Source of the DNA: Omphiscola glabra
Taxonomy: Eukaryota > Mollusca > Gastropoda > Lymnaeidae
Assembly (NCBI GenBank): GCA_964017045.1
Contig: OZ024802.1
Location: 26,352,293 to 26,416,292 of the forward strand
Length of the DNA: 64,000 nucleotides
Reading direction: 5' to 3'
The notes under the pieces are model-generated. The model made no database searches. It saw only the letters and a program-made list of their open reading frames with translations, and was not told where the DNA came from. Positions within the stretch are counted from its first letter, which is position 1; every line of letters starts with the position of its first letter. The position numbers were made by a program, and so were the translations under genes. This document shows, in pieces, positions 48,790 to 55,800 of the stretch.

Positions 48790-51700
48790 GTTTTATACAG
48801 CGTGGTACCCCAGACCAGGGCTGGGCTCACCACGCTGTACATACAATTTAACAAACACAATCATGAACTTAAAATTTAACATACATTAATTGAATGAAAC
48901 AAAACAAATGTGTATTCACTTCAACCAGTCCATAACTATTTGCATGTCAAGCCATGGACGGCACCCAGGAGCATCATTTATCGGTAAGGAAGGGGGGGGG
49001 GACACAGTGAGGATAGTACAGTTTAAAGAGATGTGTTTTAAATTTAAACAGTTCAACTCTTTCGACCGCACAATCAAATGAAATATTGAGCAATGGAAGT
49101 AGGGGCTGAAAATTTTACAGAATGTATTGTGTTGTCATCAGCAACGAGGCGATGTGCTATTGTTTTAGCTCTTTAGGTTAACTGGATGTGGGTCAATTAG
49201 CCGTCCGAATATCTTGCCAGAAAGCCAAGAAAAAAAAACAAAAAAAAACGAAGTCGATATAAAGGATTTAAAAATAAATTTCAATAGCATCTCAGTTCCG
49301 GCAGGAGCTAAGCAAATTCAAATTAAACTATATAAAATAGTACAACTTATGGTTTTTCTTCATACCAAAAGAATACCAAAATAAATCAATATATATTTTA
49401 GCACGCCCCTGTATATATTTTCCCAGGTGATTGTAACAGGAACCTTCAACACCATGGAGAAACCTGTTCTACTATATGGTGCAGATACATGGAGAAACAC
49501 TGCTGTGAATATGAAGAGAATCCATTCCTTCATCAACATATGCCTAAAAAGGGTTCTCGGGATTCACTGTCCTGACAGAATCAGCAACCAGAAACTGTGG
49601 CAGCGGACAAAGCAGAAACCGGTAGAACAAGAGATCCTCTAGAGAAGATGGAGATGGATCGGCCATACACTCAGGAAACCTGCCTCCAGTATAACTAGAC
49701 AAACATTGAACCGGAACCCTCAAGGAAAACGGAAAAGAGGCAGGCCAAGGAACACTTGGCGCAGTGAAGTGGAAGCAGATACCAAGAAACTTGGCCACAC
49801 TTGGGGGGAGGCTGGAAAGATTGGCTAAGAATCGTGATGCCTGGAGGGCTCTTGTAGGCAGCCTATGTCATAGAAAGGATCACAGACGTCTATGAAGATC
49901 GGCTGCTGTTCCTCGAGGACGAAAGGGCGAAAAAGAATTGTAACAGAGTCTTTAGAATCAACGTTGTCTTTTTTAATTAAACATGAAAAAGTCAACAAGA
50001 CGTCTTTTGACCGATGTAAAAAAAGAACAAACTACTCATATCCACGCGGAAGATTTGTCCCCCTGCCAGAAACCTGCCAAATACCCCAACACGATTGTAC
50101 TTGCCAGTTTAAATAAATCTTTCTTGTTCTTGGGCTTTTCATTTCTTGTTAGCTGGAAAACCGCGTCGGTGGCCACGTCTTGGTAGAAGGCGGTCATCTA
50201 AATAAGTGGAGTGATGTTAATAAAAAAACCAACCGTTTTACTGATGGTTGGTTACAAGCGCTAAAAATTTAATAATTTTTTTTTTCCTCCGTGTTTAAAT
50301 TTTGGCGTGCCGCGGAAATCTGGGAAGGGTCAAGGTCTGTCATGAGTGGAAATAAAATGGGTTCGGAGAACTTATTTAGAAGACATTGTCTTATCGCGAG
50401 TCTTGGTGAGAATACAATGATAAAGCAAAATGTAATATGACACCATTATTGTTTTAAGTTTACTGGCTTTGTAAAAGACGTGCGCACAGCGTATCCAAAA
50501 ATAGGCTCGTACGAAACTAACTCATTTTAACGGGAAAATTCTTAAAAGTCATTTATGGGGTACGTCCAATTTTGAGTGAAATAGAGTAGCTTGCCCGTGG
50601 ACAACTCCGACGTTTTCCACTCCTGAGTTGTGCCCTTTTTCTCTTTTTGATGTTTCTTGATTTGATTACAGTTAGATGAGTAGGGCTATTTAAAACCGAA
50701 TCATTGATATAATTCGTAGATTATAGTCTACAGTTGAGCTTTGACTTTGCAAAAATCGATTGTCTTAAAAAGTGGGTTATTTAAATCGCTGTCATTAAAA
50801 AAAAATTATTATTTACCTCTATTTGTATGCCATGGAGTATTGAAAATTAAACACTGGAAAACAAATCTGAACCCTGTCAAAAAACCCATGTAAAAATCTA
50901 TTTTGAAAAAAATAAAAACGAAAAATTTAGTACTACCGCATGTAATAAACGTAACATACATCACAATACTTGAATAAGGTACTATATGTTGTACTATAAT
51001 CAATAACTTAGTAAACGCAAAAAAAAAGTTTATCCGAATCATACCGAGTCTCAATTAGTTTGGAAAATGGAAGCTCCACTGTAATTTCCTCCTGAATGAT
51101 GTATTTTTTCACATCATGGTATCGTCATCAAATCCACGTTTACAAAGCCTAGTCGACGTCCACGATAAATCATAAAGACGAAAAAAGGGGGGAGGGGATA
51201 TTTTTTCACTAAGCCGTCGTACCCCTAAGGTGGATTCGCTTTCTTTTATTGTTAAAAGAAATTGTATTTCCAGCTAAACAAGTAAATTGAACTACTCACA
51301 TTCTTGGACGCATGTTTCTCTCTCCGCCTGACCATCGTGCCGGTGCCGTCATGGTTGAGTGTGTATAGGGGAAAGTCAAGGTTGATGTGTGGGACACGTG
51401 ATAGACGTAAACTGGCCGTTGTGTTGGTACCCACGCTCACGGTCACGTTGACGTCATCAGGCATGGTGTCCCCATGCTGGTCATTTATAGTGTAGTCCAC
51501 TTCGACTTGAAGTATATATATATATATATTATATATATATTAATATCAATACAGTGTATTTATAATGTGATGCTCCTTAAAAAATGAAAAAAAAAAAATT
51601 CAATACAAATACTTTGTAAGTTAAGCAGTACAGGCATAGCGTTTATTTCTTAAGTTGTTTTTTTTACTTAAATGTTAGAACTAATTTTATATTATTTTTC

Positions 51701-52433
51701 AAGTTTTAGACATGGGCATAACATGTTTCATTCGAATCTATACATTACATAATATATATATCTATATTTTTCTTTTTCTTCATTCTTCTGAGATGTTCCA
51801 CTAATCTGTTTGCGGTGGATCAAATATTTTAAGTTCTAATGTAAACAATCACAAAATACATTTTTGTCAATATTCTCTTCCACTTCACATCAGAAATAAT
51901 AATATATCAACCATCACAGCCTTCAAAACTGCACTCAAAACACATCTCTTTCAACTCTACTATCCTGACTGATTCCACCTCTGACCGTAAAACGATGCTG
52001 CTGAGTGCCGTCCATTGCTTCACGTGTAAATTGTTATGGAATGGTTGGCCGGATACACATTTTTTGTATTTTGTTTTTTTTAATTAATGTAAGTTAATTT
52101 TATGTTCATGATTATGTTTGTTAAATTGTTTGTACAGCGTGGTGAGCCCAGCCCTAGGCTGGGGTACCACGCTATAGAAAACTACCAATAATAATAATAC
52201 AATATATTTATATGTATTTATATATATATAGATATATATATATGAATCACAAAATGCGAATTTTTTCTATATTATATATATTAATCCTCAGGGACCTGAG
52301 ATCCATTAAATCACTATTTTGGGATTTGAACCTTACCCTCAACGCTTGACACGACAGCGACCCAAAGCAGGTGCACCACAATGCAGGTTACGATGCCTGG
52401 ACCTCGGTATTTAGATGACGCCAGTTTTAGCAT
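35260..52433 (-). CDS. Secreted M12B metalloprotease (ADAM/ADAMTS-like), complete 17-exon gene
   Basis: Seventeen exons join in phase to 2,469 nt, 822 aa. Residues 14-31 are a hydrophobic leader. The prodomain (about 33-278) ends at RRRR (275-278), a furin-type site, and has no cysteine, so no cysteine switch. The catalytic domain (about 279-510) has HELAHSLSAEHD at 446-457 (three His ligands and the Glu present; the usual Gly is Ser453) and a Met-turn at YIM, 469-471. A disintegrin/ADAM-cysteine-rich region (about 509-605) has LLGQEVPPDQQC and ALDGTTCGNGK. Four modules each ending CCxxC follow (about 610-795), then a hydrophobic tail LLTILHTSIFLLITL. No thrombospondin type 1 repeat or long cytoplasmic tail is present. 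M12B enzymes cleave matrix or cell-surface proteins. The tail suggests membrane or GPI attachment (inference). A paralogue follows at 61,663. Confidence 0.88.
35584..35745 (-). repeat. Degenerate repeats of the exon 16 end and donor
   Basis: Three or four diverged copies of tgttgacaagactgacacta cctgac type extend from the end of exon 16 into intron 16. They correspond to the better preserved 41-bp array at 63,255-63,470 in the paralogue. Confidence 0.6.
35706..35834 (-). CDS. Protease exon 16: cysteine module 3
   Basis: 129 nt, phase 1 to 1, acceptor ctgtcggcag, donor atcaG|gtgata. It encodes DDVCRNKAWSCYFLNDD and FNRDCCQSC. Its closest match in the window is the exon at 63,432-63,560 of the next gene. 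Confidence 0.9.
35860..35952. repeat. 45-bp direct duplication in intron 15
   Basis: Two identical copies of ccgtaacaacacgcttcaag followed by ccacatgtcgttaatatctt and attta. They lie just before exon 16. Confidence 0.9.
36269..36460 (-). CDS. Protease exon 15: cysteine module 2 and Thr/Ala-rich linker
   Basis: 192 nt, phase 1 to 1, after acceptor tattttgcag. The module starts CEYGDRLLDCSSLWC and ends NCCGTC. A linker rich in Thr, Ala and Ser follows (about 35 residues), a likely O-glycosylated spacer. Confidence 0.88.
36825..37035 (+). mobile_element. SPIN-like hAT element, copy 4
   Basis: It starts cagtggttctcaaccctcct, includes gaccctttaatacgattcct, gtatatgtgttttcc and ggtcgttcgaccc, and ends gttgagaggcactg. 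It is in intron 14 of the protease gene. Confidence 0.75.
37725..37874 (-). CDS. Protease exon 14: cysteine module 1
   Basis: 150 nt after acceptor acattttgcag, donor aagG|gtgagc, phase 1 to 1. The module spacing is C-x14-C-x9-C-x8-CC-x2-C, ending RICCNSC. It resembles PLAC-type modules in cysteine layout. Confidence 0.88.
38096..38147 (-). CDS. Protease exon 13: 52-nt exon
   Basis: Acceptor ctcgtgccag, donor gatG|gtaaga, phase 0 to 1. It encodes ICRSGHCVFDPQAPTVD, which follows CGNGK exactly as WCxxGxCV does in the family. Confidence 0.88.
38755..39105. repeat. About 31-bp tandem repeat
   Basis: About 11 copies of gaggtcatgtcactataggt plus acagaaaatacc. In intron 12. Confidence 0.9.
39505..39665 (+). 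mobile_element. LINE C-terminal fragment
   Basis: The frame ASGKPRRRWMDCAKDTLKDH resembles the GRPRxRWxDxIKxDL block near the C-terminus of many invertebrate LINEs. Short and isolated, in intron 12. Confidence 0.5.
39758..39871 (-). CDS. Protease exon 12: cysteine-rich region
   Basis: 114 nt, phase 0 to 0, acceptor tgtcgtacag and donor aag|gtgagt. The correct frame encodes TDICHRMYC and ALDGTTCGNGK. A longer open frame on the same strand is off-frame. Confidence 0.9.
39977..40112 (-). CDS. Protease exon 11: disintegrin-like region
   Basis: 136 nt after acceptor atttgtacag, ending tgtCGC|gtgagt, phase 0. It encodes RGITCLTGHPP and LLGQEVPPDQQCQATHGSG, then SKLCR, matching the LxGxxxxxDxQC motif of ADAMTS-type enzymes. 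Confidence 0.9.
40470..40790. repeat. 36-bp tandem repeat, about 8 copies
   Basis: The unit is ctgatgttaacgttgattaa followed by taaacctgttaaaaag. Because 36 is a multiple of 3 it yields an open frame, which has no other support. In intron 10. Confidence 0.9.
41035..41300. repeat. About 56-bp tandem repeat, 5 copies
   Basis: The unit includes aggcggtaaagactaacgt and aataaatacggtaatgtt. In intron 10. Confidence 0.9.
41770..41935 (+). repeat. Dispersed repeat R1, copy 3
   Basis: It contains ggcgacgagtgtatctgcca, agtttcagctcgatagg and atgacgggaggtgggtcc. It ends about 30 bp before protease exon 10. Confidence 0.6.
41965..42138 (-). CDS. Protease exon 10: third zinc His and Met-turn
   Basis: 174 nt. 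Acceptor ttaccaacag gives C|CTCTCC, completing Ser and then LSAEHDGEGNRC. YIMAAV is the Met-turn and WQFSPCSVAYF the domain end. The donor is acgTC|gtaagt, phase 2. Confidence 0.9.
42270..42505 (+). mobile_element. LINE C-terminal zinc-finger fragment
   Basis: A frame ends CPRCQRLFRARIGLANQLRT followed by RRAPTP and stop, the C-terminal CCHC-like motif seen in many invertebrate LINEs (usually CxxCxRxFxxRIGLxxHxRxH). In intron 9. Confidence 0.6.
42994..43105 (-). CDS. Protease exon 9: catalytic domain with HELAH
   Basis: 112 nt after acceptor aatcttcacag. It encodes IAYISTLCKTDG, VSVVEEMDDYHSISLA and SHELAH. It ends cacAG|gttcgc, phase 2, splitting the zinc-binding motif across the intron. 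Confidence 0.92.
43262..43340 (+). mobile_element. Penelope-like terminal motif, copy 1
   Basis: The sequence cgctgacgaaggcttctggc followed by cgacacgtt is shared with 61,215. Such ctgacgaaggc...ggccgaaacgtt motifs are typical of Penelope-like element termini and overlap the hammerhead core consensus. This copy has GACA where GAAA is expected. Confidence 0.35.
43603..43640 (-). CDS. Protease exon 8: 38-nt micro-exon
   Basis: Acceptor gaatttctag and donor gcaG|gtaatt enclose 38 nt, phase 2 in and phase 1 out. It adds YDLTGKADHQTAG between FTG and IAYISTLC. Without it exons 7 and 9 do not join in frame. YDL after FTG matches the family. Confidence 0.85.
43998..44143 (-). CDS. Protease exon 7: catalytic domain
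   Basis: 146 nt after acceptor catttccag, ending acaGG|gtgagt, phase 2. It encodes NTIDSLKALEAFKYFIAQR and FDHAMLFTG, the conserved DHAMLxTG segment. Confidence 0.92.
44150..44525. repeat. About 16-bp tandem repeat (aaatagaagtatggtc)n
   Basis: About 22 degenerate units just upstream of the exon 7 acceptor, in intron 6. Confidence 0.85.
45070..45235. mobile_element. GC-rich hAT-like fragment
   Basis: gcgcggggcccattctgtgt and tgcggggcccattgcggccg occur about 90 bp apart, followed by cctaaggccggccctgccc. It resembles the motif set at 15,328-15,435. Class uncertain. Confidence 0.35.
45370..45552. repeat. Direct duplication of about 92 bp
   Basis: Two copies of tttgcactctaagctgagtt...ggtgctgggg...ctaaggcatttg with a few substitutions. 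Confidence 0.85.
45640..45845. repeat. 36-bp tandem repeat, about 6 copies
   Basis: The unit is gatcacaatcaagattgtac followed by aggacgttgaagaa. The + strand is open (dodecapeptides such as VEEEITIKIVQD), but it lies in intron 6 of the protease gene and has no gene context. Confidence 0.9.
45869..45952 (-). CDS. Protease exon 6: catalytic domain
   Basis: 84 nt (28 codons), phase 0 to 0, after acceptor tttcctttaag and before gtaatg. It starts VDQRYQSIQ, completing the family pattern FNGVDxRY, and ends RVYLSQVFVVE. A 36-bp minisatellite begins about 25 bp past its donor. Confidence 0.85.
46144..46511 (-). CDS. Protease exon 5: prodomain end, RRRR site, start of catalytic domain
   Basis: 368 nt after acceptor cccacattcag. 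It encodes the end of the prodomain, KFLRRRRS, and then YSVDVAAVVDYLVYRHFLA and IREYFAFVFNG, which are classic M12B N-terminal helix sequences. The donor is AATGGG|gtaaac, phase 0. Confidence 0.92.
46751..47025. repeat. (TG)n microsatellite, interrupted
   Basis: Two TG-rich blocks (with tttgtg variants) flank a T-rich spacer at 46,875-46,935. In intron 4. Confidence 0.95.
47305..48465. repeat. 29-bp satellite array, about 40 units
   Basis: The unit is cagctcaacgtaaagacaca followed by gcgaccagc. From about 47,430 onward copies are almost perfectly identical, while the left end is degenerate. It lies in intron 4, with its right edge about 12 bp from the donor of exon 4. Confidence 0.97.
48478..48685 (-). 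CDS. Protease exon 4: prodomain
   Basis: 208 nt after acceptor attccag, ending gcaC|gtaagt, phase 1. It encodes KGEFKISGESYFLKSEKR, a Ser/Thr-rich linker, and LEVHKVRHPTIEDFVQA. A 29-bp satellite starts about a dozen bases after the donor. Confidence 0.85.
48745..49080 (-). mobile_element. LINE 3' end (CR1/L2-like), reverse copy
   Basis: (att)n at 48,751-48,790 is followed by cagcgtggtaccccagacca, gggctgggctcaccacgctg and the 3' UTR seen at 5,230-5,400 and 52,030-52,180 in the opposite orientation. Confidence 0.7.
49085..49260 (+). repeat. Dispersed repeat R1, copy 4
   Basis: It contains gtcatcagcaacgaggcgat and aactggatgtgggtcaatta. It directly follows the reverse LINE end. Confidence 0.6.
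49420..49900 (+). mobile_element. LINE reverse-transcriptase C-terminal remnant (RTE/Nimb-like)
   Basis: Frames encode VLLYGADTWRNTAVNMKRIH, CLKRVLGIHCPDRISNQKLW, RRWRWIGHTLRKP and KRKRGRPRNTWRSEVEAD. These are the typical blocks of the C-terminal region of such LINEs. There is a stop after QEIL and at least one further shift, so it is dead. In intron 3 of the protease gene. Confidence 0.75.
50105..50197 (-). CDS. Protease exon 3: prodomain, with a GC donor
   Basis: 93 nt, phase 0 to 0, encoding AFYQDVATDAVFQLTR. The acceptor is cacttatttag. The only in-frame exit is CTG|gcaagt, a GC-AG intron donor that otherwise fits the consensus. The next exon joins as FKL|KGEFKISG, which continues the family pattern. 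Confidence 0.75.
51300..51505 (-). CDS. Protease exon 2: prodomain
   Basis: 206 nt after acceptor tatacttcaag, ending aagaat|gtgagt, phase 0. It encodes VEVDYTINDQHGD and later INLDFPLYTLNHDGTG, typical prodomain strand sequence. N-glycosylation candidates are NVT and NTT. Confidence 0.85.
51513..51545. repeat. (AT)n microsatellite
   Basis: About 15 AT units, immediately before the acceptor of protease exon 2. Confidence 0.9.
51875..52200 (+). mobile_element. LINE 3' end (CR1/L2-like), same family as 5,062
   Basis: It shares atatcaaccatcacagcctt, caaaacacatctcttt and the hairpin gagcccagccctaggctggg. It ends in (aat)n at 52,185-52,200. In intron 1 of the protease gene. Confidence 0.75.
52337..52433 (-). 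CDS. Protease exon 1: start codon and signal peptide
   Basis: ATG at 52433 opens MLKLASSKYRGPG followed by IVTCIVVHLLWVAVV. The donor is gttgagG|gtaagg, phase 1. A possible acceptor just upstream (ctaaacag, exon from 52442) would allow a 5' UTR intron. Confidence 0.75.
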
Positions 52434-52639
52434 TCTTAAAACCTGTTTAGAGCGAAATCGAAAAAAAAAAGTTACCTCTTATGAACACACTTGTATTTTT
52501 CCCCTTGTAAAATTCTCGTTCGTACGTACGTCCGTCGGGATTTCTACAAACGTTGCAGCGGTCCGCAGTCCAGGTGGGTGATGATGTTTCTTCACACATT
52601 GTTTTGAATCAGAGCAACGTTCTGGCATTCTATAATACA

Positions 52640-52850
52640 GTGGTTCTCAACCGTCCTAATGCCGTGACCCTTTAATACACTTCTTCTTGTTGTGGCGACC
52701 CCCCCCCCCCTTCCCACAAAATTATTTTAGTTGCTACTTCCTAATTGTGGTGTATATGTGTTTTCGGATGGTCTTAGGCGACCCCACGATAAAGGGTCAT
52801 TCGACCCTCAAAGGAGTCGCGACCCACAGGTAGAGAACCGCTGCTATAAT
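52640..52850 (+). mobile_element. SPIN-like hAT element, copy 5 (best preserved)
   Basis: It starts acagtggttctcaaccgtcc, includes gaccctttaatacacttctt, gtatatgtgttttcggatgg and tcttaggcgaccccacgata. It ends ccacaggtagagaaccgctg. Both termini are near-inverted repeats. It lies about 210 bp upstream of the protease start codon. Confidence 0.8.
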
Positions 52851-53724
52851 ATGACACATGGGTGCAGTTCTTACCGTCAGGGTGTCGACCTTGTTAATCA
52901 ATTGCGTGCAAGATAAAACCGTTGGTGACTCAAGCACTCCAGAGCAGTCCAACATGCGTCACCTTCACTGATAACAAAGTACTACTACTTCGATAACATT
53001 ACATTACTGGTGTGAATCAAACCCTCATTGAAAAGTTCGGGTCCGGCACGATGCGGTAACAACATTGAGTTCGGGTCACATCCGTTACAGCTAAAATATT
53101 CGGATTTGGCAACAATTTAAATTCGTGTTCGATTCGGTTCGGTAACACCCTGAAGTGTTCTGCTCGGCAACCAATGACGTTCGGCATTTTCGGAATTTAT
53201 AGCAATTTGAACCAAGTTTAAGTTTCATTTAAGTAAATATATAAGATATATACTATTTTTATAAACATACGCGTATAACATATAATAATAAAAAAATGCA
53301 CTACAGTGAATAAAATACAGGTGATTGCAAGCAGGGATTTATATCACTATGAATAAAGGACTGGATTGCTAAATATATATGGGGAAAAAAATGTTGGTAA
53401 ACATAAATTTATTTTTGGTTTAATTTTATAACGTTTTATGCTTATTGGAAAAAAGGGGTACGAAATGGCTTATCAATCTTATATAGCTAAAATGTTCGCG
53501 TAGACTTTTCTTACACGGTGTTTGTTATATTTATACACGCAAATCCATTTTGCGTTTTTTTTTTCCCTCTCCTATTTACAATACAAATTGGCTGACACTG
53601 GATGACACAAGAGACAGCTGCAACACGTTGTTGTTCACTAGGTCAAGCATAAATACAAATCAAGACAATTCGTCGAAACTGTGTCGGCGGAGGGAGGGGG
53701 TGGGTGATTGGCCGAGGCGTGGCG

Positions 53725-53900
53725 AAAGTGTTCGGCGCCCGGGGTCAAGATTCATCTTAAAGCGCCCCTTTTTCTTTTTTCAACTCTCAAAACAATTCTT
53801 TTCATCGAAAATATATCAAAGCTCTTTTTGGCGCTCCTAACTAGCTGGCGCCCGGGGACATCTGCCCCCTTTGCCCCCGTTCACTACCCCTCTGGTGAAT
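53725..53900 (+). mobile_element. hAT-like fragment with GCGCCCGGGG motifs
   Basis: gttcggcgcccggggtcaag and agctggcgcccggggacatc lie about 120 bp apart and are followed by cccctttgcccccgttcac. A related start (cagtggcgtagcttgact, cccggggcgacccc) is at about 58,018. Class inferred only from these motifs. Confidence 0.35.
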
Positions 53901-53934
53901 TTTGGGGAGGGCAGTTGCGGGGGGGGGGGGCTTT

Positions 53935-54055
53935 TATAAAGATTCACTAGATTCACTAGACTCACTAGTTTCAATAGACTCACCAGAATCATTAGACTCA
54001 CTGTATTCACAAGATTCACTAGACTCACTAGATTCACTAGATTCACAATTTTGTC
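53935..54055. repeat. 9-10-bp tandem repeat (attcactag)n
   Basis: About 12 copies of gattcactaga / ctcactaga. Confidence 0.85.
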
Positions 54056-54064
54056 ATCAAATGT

Positions 54065-54400
54065 CATAATGTCGTCATCAAACCTCCTAATCTCTCGTCA
54101 TCAAAACTCATAACATCGTCATCAAATCTCATAATTTCGTCATCAAATCTCACAATTTCGTCATCAAATCTCACAATGTCGTCATCAAATCTCACAATGT
54201 CGTCATCGAATATCACAATGTCGTCATCAAATCTCACAATGTCGTCATCAAATCTCACAATGTCGTCATCGAATCTCACAATGTCGTCATCGAATCTCAC
54301 AATGTCGTCATCGAATCTCACAATGTCGTCATCGAATCTCACAATGTCGTCATCGAATCTCACAATGTCGTCATCGAATCTCACAATGTCGCCACCAAAT
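54065..54400. repeat. 21-bp tandem repeat, about 16 copies
   Basis: The unit is gtcgtcatcaaatctcacaa plus t. Copies with cgaatctc are clustered on the right half. The 21-bp period leaves both strands open (heptapeptides FDDDIVR on the minus strand), an artefact. Confidence 0.9.
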
Positions 54401-54587
54401 CTCATAGACACAAATAAAACCAGGATTATAACAAATGCCTTTTTCTACACAGTAACACATAATGATCTGTGTTAAACGTTGTTGTTACAAAAATGTCAAG
54501 TTTTTGTGCGTGTTCTGCCAATCCAAATCAATGTGCTTGTAGATAGTATATAGTGTCATCAACTGAACATGCGCTAAAACACGAGAC

Positions 54588-54755
54588 CAATGGTTCTCAA
54601 TGTGTTTACGACTGCACTGTAGATTAGCCCAATGGGCCGCGAAATTTCTAACACTTGTCTGATTGTTTTCTGGCAAAAGTAATTGAAATAATCTGCACAT
54701 AACTTGTACATAAGTGTGGGGTGGGAAAAATAATTGAGAACCCCTGTTTTAGACA
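54588..54755. mobile_element. Short hAT-like element with inverted ends
   Basis: Ends are ccaatggttctcaat and attgagaacccctg, inverted repeats of the hAT type, about 165 bp apart. No coding capacity. Confidence 0.5.
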
Positions 54756-55199
54756 TGCGCATTCCATTATTTTAAAATTTTTTTTTTTGTTTTACAACCG
54801 CAACGATCTAAAAAAATACAAAAAAAATCTAACGACATTTTCGAGACTCAATTAATATTTGTTAAAACGATAATTTAAGCATCAAATGTCCACATAAACG
54901 TCTACACAGCTCATGAGATTAATTATTATATGAATTTTAATTATTGTCACCTTAATTTGTAGCTTGTAAGCGTAAGACCCACCACCCTAAACTCCATACA
55001 TCCAAAAAAAAACCATGTTAATATCGATATGTATTCATATTTTTCTAATATCTTTCATACACATAGTCAAGTATGCCAGGTGACGCACTGGTCGAACATC
55101 ACATCTCTGTTGATTGTATTTAGAATTATAAGATACCATTAATATATTTTCTAGTTACGCTTTCAAACAATTATAATTAAACTACGTTCACTTACTTAC

Positions 55200-55260
55200 C
55201 TGCTAGGCTTGCTGTGCCTCTTCCCAAACTAAAAGAGGAAGACGCTCTTGGTTTAGTTGC
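55200..55260 (-). other. Candidate 5' UTR exon of the protease gene
   Basis: On the minus strand cctagcag|gtaagtaag is a perfect donor, preceded by a strong acceptor-like tract (tcttcctcttttag). Together with the possible acceptor at 52,443 this could join a 5' UTR exon to the coding exon 1. No other support. Confidence 0.25.
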
Positions 55261-55800
55261 TGTAGGTGGTGTAGCCTTTTATTTAGGGGACGTTAAAACA
55301 GGAAGTATGCATGTAGGCATGTAGGTCATAACGAACCGACCGGGGTACGGTTAGATAACATTGATACGGACCTCTGCCACTTCCTGGAAAAGATAACAGA
55401 AAAAAAAATGACAATGAAAATAAAACATTCCTGCTGACTGAGTTAGACTGGGTCCCCCCGGGATCCTTGTTTACCCGGTCCGGTGGTGTTAGTCCTGCAT
55501 GGGCCGGTGATAGTTACGCCTTGGGCCGCTACTGAATTCAAATTTAATTTTATTTCTAACGTACCTAATTATATATATTTTTGTATATCCATGTCTGCCA
55601 TGACAATCCAGTCCACCATTGAATGTTGATTTTTTTAAAAAGTGTATAATTAAAATGATCTATTTCTGATTTCACGAATTCGTGCAAGTTATACATGATA
55701 ATTGCTCACAATAGCAGGCGTTGTTTTGTATTTGAGAAAAATTTCGATAGTTTAAAAAAAAAAAATTCAGTCACAAAAATGAAAGTTCGGTCAACCCATG
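55240..55800. other. Intergenic stretch, no feature recognised
   Basis: AT-rich sequence with a short GC-rich island (55,445-55,530). Nothing classified. Confidence 0.35.
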
